Assembly (NCBI RefSeq): GCF_900105415.1
Contig: NZ_FNSM01000001.1
Coordinates: 1,488,001 to 1,552,000 of the forward strand
DNA: 64,000 bases
Origin: Streptomyces sp. TLI_105
GTDB lineage: Bacteria > Actinomycetota > Actinomycetes > Streptomycetales > Streptomycetaceae
Reading direction: 5' to 3'
Part shown: in pieces, positions 60,653-64,000 of the stretch
Layout of the letters: each line of letters opens with the position of its first letter
Position numbering within the stretch: the first letter of the stretch is position 1
The notes under the pieces: generated by a model
Told to the model about the DNA's origin: nothing
The model's input: only the letters and a program-made list of their open reading frames with translations
Databases searched by the model: none
Translations under genes and position numbers: made by a program

Positions 60653-60866
60653 TCCCAGACCTCCCCGACGCACTGTTTCGACGAGTGTGCCACGAAGCCG
60701 GGCCAGAGAGAACACAGCACTCTGCAATTTTCAGAGTGCCACTTGCCAAGTGTCCGGCGCAGGAGGACAGTGTTCCGGTGAACCAGTACACGCTGCCGCC
60801 GTGCGCCACCGCGCCACGACGACAGCGCCGTACGGCAGTCCTGCCCACTGTTGTGAGGAACCGGTC

Positions 60867-61355
60867 GTGGCTTCTGGTAACGCGCAGCCCTCAGGTCTCA
60901 TGAGCCCTCGAGCCCCTCGGGTCATGGCCCAGCGCCCGCAGCACCACACCGATCCGGTCCGCCGCTTCGCCTTCGAGCTCCCGGCCCTCACCGGCTCCGT
61001 CGCCCGGGCCCGCCGGCTCGCGGAGGAGCGGCTCATCCTCTGGGGCTGCGGCCCCGAGATACGCGACACGGTCGCCCTCGTCGTCTCCGAGCTCGTCACC
61101 AACGCCGTCGTGCACACCGCCAGCGACCGCGTCGTCTGCGAGCTCCGCGAGGGCGAGGACACCCTGCGGATAGCCGTACGGGACGAGGGCGGCCCCGCCG
61201 GGCCCCGGATGCGCGACTGCGGCGAGGACGAACGCGGCCGCGGACTCCTCATCGTCGACGCGCTCTGCACCGCCTGGGGCGCCGACCGCACCGGCCTCGG
61301 CACGGCACAGATCGTCTGGGCGGAACTCGCCCACGGCATGGGGGAACCGTGCTGA
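60867..61355 (+). CDS. Anti-sigma-like ATP-binding protein (HATPase)
   Basis: The 162-residue protein has a GHKL ATPase domain (N-box SELVTNAVVHTASD, G1 RIAVRDEGG, G2 ERGRGLLIVDALC) behind a 30-residue N-terminal extension. GTG 60867 follows GAGGAA by six nucleotides. It is divergent from the XRE/DUF397 genes across a 214-nt gap; such trios recur in Streptomyces. The stop overlaps the region of the next gene start. It may bind a sigma factor or an anti-anti-sigma protein. Confidence 0.85.
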   Translation: MASGNAQPSGLMSPRAPRVMAQRPQHHTDPVRRFAFELPALTGSVARARRLAEERLILWGCGPEIRDTVALVVSELVTNAVVHTASDRVVCELREGEDTLRIAVRDEGGPAGPRMRDCGEDERGRGLLIVDALCTAWGADRTGLGTAQIVWAELAHGMGEPC

Positions 61356-61360
61356 GGTCG

Positions 61361-61843
61361 ATGGCGATCCGCATGCTCCCGCGGTCCTTCAGGACCCCCG
61401 AGACCGCCTCCGTGCCGGTCCCGCGCCGCTCGCCGGAATCCCTCCTCGGCCCCGGCGACCTCATCCGGGGCGCGCACGAGCTCGGCGCCACCCGCCTCTC
61501 CGTGCCCGTCGGACTCCACACCGGGCTCGGCTGCGACGCCGTCGGCGTCCCCGCCCGCTTCGGCTTCAAGATCCTCTCCCGGCTCCCCGCCAAGGGCTGC
61601 GTCTACGCCGACTCCGACTGGTGGTGGTGGCTCGTCCCCGCCGGCTCCGACCACGACCTCACCTGGCCGCTGCCCGCCTGCTACGCGCCCGGCGCCGAGA
61701 TCCCGGACCGCGGCCCGCGCCTCATCCACCACCCCGACGGCACCTCCCCCTACACCCCGCCGATCCCCCTCTACCTCCTCGTCTGCCAACTGACGGGAAC
61801 CGCCCCGTCCTGGCCGGCGCCCTCGGTGGGCAGCACGCTCTGA
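61361..61843 (+). CDS. Hypothetical protein downstream of the ATPase gene
   Basis: The 160-residue soluble protein is unassigned. Prominent features are GLHTGLGCDAVGVPARFGFK and a Trp run (SDWWWWLVPAGSDHDLTWPL) followed by HHPDGTSPYTPPIPLYLLVC. A DNA-primase/polymerase-like flavour is possible but not supported by a full motif. The ATG starts 6 nt past the ATPase stop; a GTG at 61349 that overlaps that stop is an alternative. The two genes are one unit. Confidence 0.65.
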   Translation: MAIRMLPRSFRTPETASVPVPRRSPESLLGPGDLIRGAHELGATRLSVPVGLHTGLGCDAVGVPARFGFKILSRLPAKGCVYADSDWWWWLVPAGSDHDLTWPLPACYAPGAEIPDRGPRLIHHPDGTSPYTPPIPLYLLVCQLTGTAPSWPAPSVGSTL

Positions 61844-61912
61844 CCGGTACGGCTCGCGCCGACGGCCTCCGCTGTGCACCGCTCCGACCCGCACACCCCC
61901 TAGGCTCGGTGC

Positions 61913-62623
61913 ATGTTCACCCCGCAGGGCCCCAGCCTCCGCGAACTGGCCGTCCAGGCCCTCTCCTCGGTCGAGCACGGCTACGACCTGCTCGCGGGCA
62001 AGTTCGACGCGACGCCGTTCCGCACCTCCGACCGGCTCCTGACCGCGGTCGCCGACACGCTCAAGGCCCTCGGCCCCTTCGGCTCGGGCCTCGACGTCTG
62101 CTGCGGCACCGGCGCCGGCCTCGGCGTCCTCCGCTCGGTCTGCGCGGGCCGGGTCACGGGCGTCGACTTCAGTACGGGCATGCTGGCCCGGGCCCGGGAG
62201 GCCCACCCGGACGCCGACCTGGTCCGCGCCGACGCCCTGGCCCTCCCCTTCGCCCCGGCCTTCGACCTGGCGGTCAGCTTCGGCGCCTTCGGCCACTTCC
62301 TCCCGGCCGCCCAGCGCGCGCTCTTCGCCCAGGTCCACGCGGCCCTGCGCCCCGGCGGCACCTTCGCCTTCCCGCTCCCCGCACCCCCGCCGGTCGGATC
62401 GCGCCTCTACTGGACCCTGTGGGGCTTCGACGCGGCGATGCGCGTCAGGAACGCCCTCTGGCGGCCGCCGTTCGTCATGTACTACCGCACCTTCCGCCTC
62501 GCGGACGTCCGCACCCGACTGGAGGAGTCGGGCTTCGAGGTCACCCTCGTCCCGATCGAATCCCTCGGCCACCGCGAGGACGGCAGCCCGCGGTGCAGGC
62601 TGGTGGTGGCACGGAAGGCGTAG
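61913..62623 (+). CDS. Class I SAM-dependent methyltransferase
   Basis: The 236-residue methyltransferase has motif I GLDVCCGTGAGLGVLRSVC, motif II TGVDFSTGMLARARE, and ALRPGGTFAFPLP. ATG 61913 follows TAGGCT by six nucleotides with no Shine-Dalgarno sequence. Substrate unknown. Its stop is close to that of the convergent YjdM-like gene (10 nt). Confidence 0.88.
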   Translation: MFTPQGPSLRELAVQALSSVEHGYDLLAGKFDATPFRTSDRLLTAVADTLKALGPFGSGLDVCCGTGAGLGVLRSVCAGRVTGVDFSTGMLARAREAHPDADLVRADALALPFAPAFDLAVSFGAFGHFLPAAQRALFAQVHAALRPGGTFAFPLPAPPPVGSRLYWTLWGFDAAMRVRNALWRPPFVMYYRTFRLADVRTRLEESGFEVTLVPIESLGHREDGSPRCRLVVARKA

Positions 62624-62632
62624 GGGCGCGCG

Positions 62633-62983
62633 TCAGGCCTTCTTGACCACGCTGGACTTGAGCTGCATGGCGCCGAAGCCGTCGATGCGGCAGTCGATGT
62701 CGTGGCCGTCGACGCCGTCGACGAGGCGGATGTTGCGGACCTTGGTGCCGGCCTTGATGCCGGAGGGGTTGCCCTTGACCTTGAGCGCCTTCACGACGGT
62801 CACGGTGTCGCCGTCGCTCAGCACGTTGCCGACGGCGTCCTTGATCACACGCTCCCCCGCGGTGTCGGCGGCGTCCTCGGCGGGGATCCACTCGTGGCCG
62901 CACTCCGGGCACACCACGAGGTCGTTCATCTCGTAGGTGTACTCGCCGGCGCACTGGGGGCAGGGGGGAATGGTGTCGTTCAC
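62633..62983 (-). CDS. YjdM/PhnA-type zinc-ribbon protein
   Basis: The 116-residue protein matches YjdM/PhnA, long annotated for alkylphosphonate use without proof. An N-terminal zinc ribbon (C8-x2-C11 and C25-x2-C28) precedes a C-terminal KOW-like part (DGDTVTVVKALKVKGNPSGI, KVRNIRLVDGVDGHDIDCRI). GTG 62983 was chosen because the frame upstream has no better start. A strong hairpin separates it from the upstream tRNA gene. Confidence 0.9.
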   Translation of the reverse strand: MNDTIPPCPQCAGEYTYEMNDLVVCPECGHEWIPAEDAADTAGERVIKDAVGNVLSDGDTVTVVKALKVKGNPSGIKAGTKVRNIRLVDGVDGHDIDCRIDGFGAMQLKSSVVKKA

Positions 62984-63044
62984 GCCCCCAGGATAAGCGG
63001 CGCCCACGCCCGTGACCTCGGACGACGGCCCGTCGGCGGGGAAA

Positions 63045-63085
63045 CGGAAAGTGCCGGTCGATACGAGATCGACCGGCACTTTCCG
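63045..63085 (-). terminator. Perfect 18-bp hairpin just 3' of tRNA-Leu
   Basis: Arms 63045-63062 and 63068-63085 pair without mismatch around ACGAG. It lies 3 nt beyond the encoded CCA end of the tRNA on the minus strand and so probably terminates the tRNA transcript. Confidence 0.85.
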
Positions 63086-63087
63086 TG

Positions 63088-63175
63088 TGGTGTCCGAGGG
63101 GGGACTTGAACCCCCACGCCCGATAAAGGGCACTAGCACCTCAAGCTAGCGCGTCTGCCATTCCGCCACCCGGAC
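63088..63175 (-). tRNA. tRNA-Leu (anticodon GAG), CCA end encoded
   Basis: On the minus strand the GTCCGGG acceptor start pairs with the CGGAC end. The D-arm is GGCGGAATGGCAGACGC, the anticodon stem CTAGC/GCTAG encloses TTGAGGT (anticodon GAG), a long variable arm follows as in class II tRNAs, and the T-loop GGTTCAAGTCC is intact. The mature end CCA is templated (63090-63088). It would read CUC and CUU leucine codons. Confidence 0.95.
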
Positions 63176-63394
63176 CAGGTGTGATTGTCGTTCCGGGGTT
63201 TCCCCCGCGGCGACAGAGATAACTCTACCAGGGGTTCGCGGTGCCTTTCACCAGCGTTTCCCATGGTCAACCGGTACCCGGTGGGAGCCCGGCGCCCCCC
63301 GACGCCGGCTCCGTGGAGGCCACACTGACGACCGGCACGCGGTCCAGGCCAATCCTTCGGCGGGAGTCCGTCAGGTCGGTTGACCTGGAAGAGG

Positions 63395-64000
63395 TCAGCG
63401 GACCTCGACCAGGCGGGCCGAGACCACCACGTTGCCCGCGTAGCCGCTCTCCTCGGTGAAGGTGCCGCCGCAGGTGATCAGCCGCAGTTCGGGGACGCCC
63501 GCGTCCCCGTAGACCCGCCGGGCGGGGAAGCCCTCCTTGGGGACGACCTCCACCCCGTACACGGCGAAGACGGCGGTCCTGCCGTCCCGCCGGACGACCT
63601 CCACGCGGTGCCCCTTGCCGAGGGCCCCGAGGTCGTAGAAGACGGCCCGGCCGTTCGGGGTGTCGACATGCCCGACGACGACGGCGGTGCCGCGCTCACC
63701 GGGGGTGACCGCCCCGGTGAACCAGCCCGCCAGCCGGTCGTCCTCGGGCGGCGGCGCCTCGATCCAGCCGTCGGCGTCGAGCCCGACCGCGGTGACGGGC
63801 GCGTCGACGCGGACGGCGGGGACGCGGACCCGGACGGGGGGCGAGGCGGGCAGCGGGGCGGGGACGGACACGGGCGCGAGGGCGGCGAGTCCGGCCCGTG
63901 TCCCGTCGGGCGCGGCCGCGGCGAGGGGCTGCGGCGGGCCGACGGCCGCGAACTCCCCCGTACCGCCGCGCACGAGGTGCACCCCGACGAGGAGGACGAC
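63395..64000 (-). CDS. Class F sortase, N-terminus beyond the window
   Basis: The visible 202 residues begin inside an N-terminal hydrophobic anchor (VVLLVGVHLVRGG) and run to the stop at 63395. The sortase fold shows GHVDTPNGRAVFYDLGALGK with the catalytic His and LITCGG with the catalytic Cys, and an Arg nearby in the last strand. Class F sortases of Streptomyces attach or process cell-wall proteins. The reading frame is open to the last base, so the start lies beyond 64000. Confidence 0.9.
   Translation of the reverse strand, partial: VVLLVGVHLVRGGTGEFAAVGPPQPLAAAAPDGTRAGLAALAPVSVPAPLPASPPVRVRVPAVRVDAPVTAVGLDADGWIEAPPPEDDRLAGWFTGAVTPGERGTAVVVGHVDTPNGRAVFYDLGALGKGHRVEVVRRDGRTAVFAVYGVEVVPKEGFPARRVYGDAGVPELRLITCGGTFTEESGYAGNVVVSARLVEVR

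Noticed and set aside
61361..61843. Assignment of the 160-residue protein as a DNA primase/polymerase.
   Set aside because: Only a vague resemblance around the Asp-Trp stretch; the paired acidic metal ligands needed for catalysis are not present.
63088..63175. Attachment site or integrated element at tRNA-Leu.
   Set aside because: No integrase, excisionase or duplicated tRNA 3' end is visible on either side within the window.

Overview
The window is chromosomal DNA of a high-GC actinomycete, almost certainly a Streptomyces. GC is very high with G/C-rich third codon positions. It carries an SsgA-family sporulation protein, a WhiB-family regulator, an XRE/DUF397/anti-sigma-like ATPase locus, a DUF2690-type secreted protein, an SCO6745-family protein and the Streptomyces-type intergenic repeat. 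The gene set (idi, the SCO6745 family, an SsgD-like gene) recalls the SCO67xx part of the S. coelicolor chromosome. That placement is from memory and needs a synteny check. No prophage, integrase, IS transposase, CRISPR array or polyketide/peptide cluster is visible.

Layout. 20-4419 (minus): a tightly overlapping four-gene operon for CDP-activated alcohol chemistry (two CDP-alcohol phosphatidyltransferases, a glycerol-1-phosphate-dehydrogenase-like enzyme and a LicC/IPCT-like cytidylyltransferase). Its first gene appears to start at CTG. 4807-7965 (plus): a CDF cation exporter, a methyltransferase/acetyltransferase fusion and isopentenyl-diphosphate isomerase. 8050-12863: an anti-sigma-like ATPase, an HdeD-like membrane protein with a Ser-Pro microsatellite tail, an enoyl-CoA hydratase, a DJ-1 protein next to a GlxA regulator that shares its fold, and an SCO6745-family protein behind a TetR-type operator. 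12973-20837: Tex, a secreted DUF2690 protein, ComB, an ABC-F ATPase and a D-amino-acid-oxidase-like flavoprotein. 20956-29078: secreted hydrolases (M14, X-Pro peptidase, M1, sphingomyelinase) around an MpaB-family oxygenase, an orphan AtpF-like protein and a nested inverted-repeat element. 29092-31854: a macro-domain protein, a two-gene HTH/ClpN operon with paired operators, and a MerR regulator.

31841-37602 (minus) is a complete beta-oxidation operon (CoA racemase/transferase, acyl-CoA dehydrogenase, thiolase, FadB). 37860-45107 holds mixed housekeeping genes: a saccharopine-dehydrogenase-like enzyme, endonuclease V, a YCF48-like secreted protein, a two-module Fe-S protein, SsgA-like and a second ABC-F ATPase. 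45457-49590 has an acyl-ACP desaturase behind a palindromic operator, a WhiB protein, an IclR regulator, and a TetR regulator and alpha/beta hydrolase that share an operator core. 49707-51846 is a split LigD: separate polymerase and ligase genes transcribed divergently. 52261-58584 has an MFS exporter with an extra C-terminal domain, YchJ, a GH4 glycosidase and an M64 peptidase. 58660-62983 has three regulatory or methyltransferase modules, including the XRE/DUF397/ATPase trio, and a YjdM/PhnA protein. A tRNA-Leu(GAG) and a class F sortase, cut by the window edge, close the window.

Two themes run across regions. Many monocistronic genes have a TAnnnT hexamer 5-8 nt before an ATG and no Shine-Dalgarno sequence, so they are predicted leaderless. 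Genes with weak GTG/TTG/CTG starts instead have strong, closely spaced ribosome binding sites. Several perfect dyads sit on or beside those promoters and make testable regulator-target predictions.
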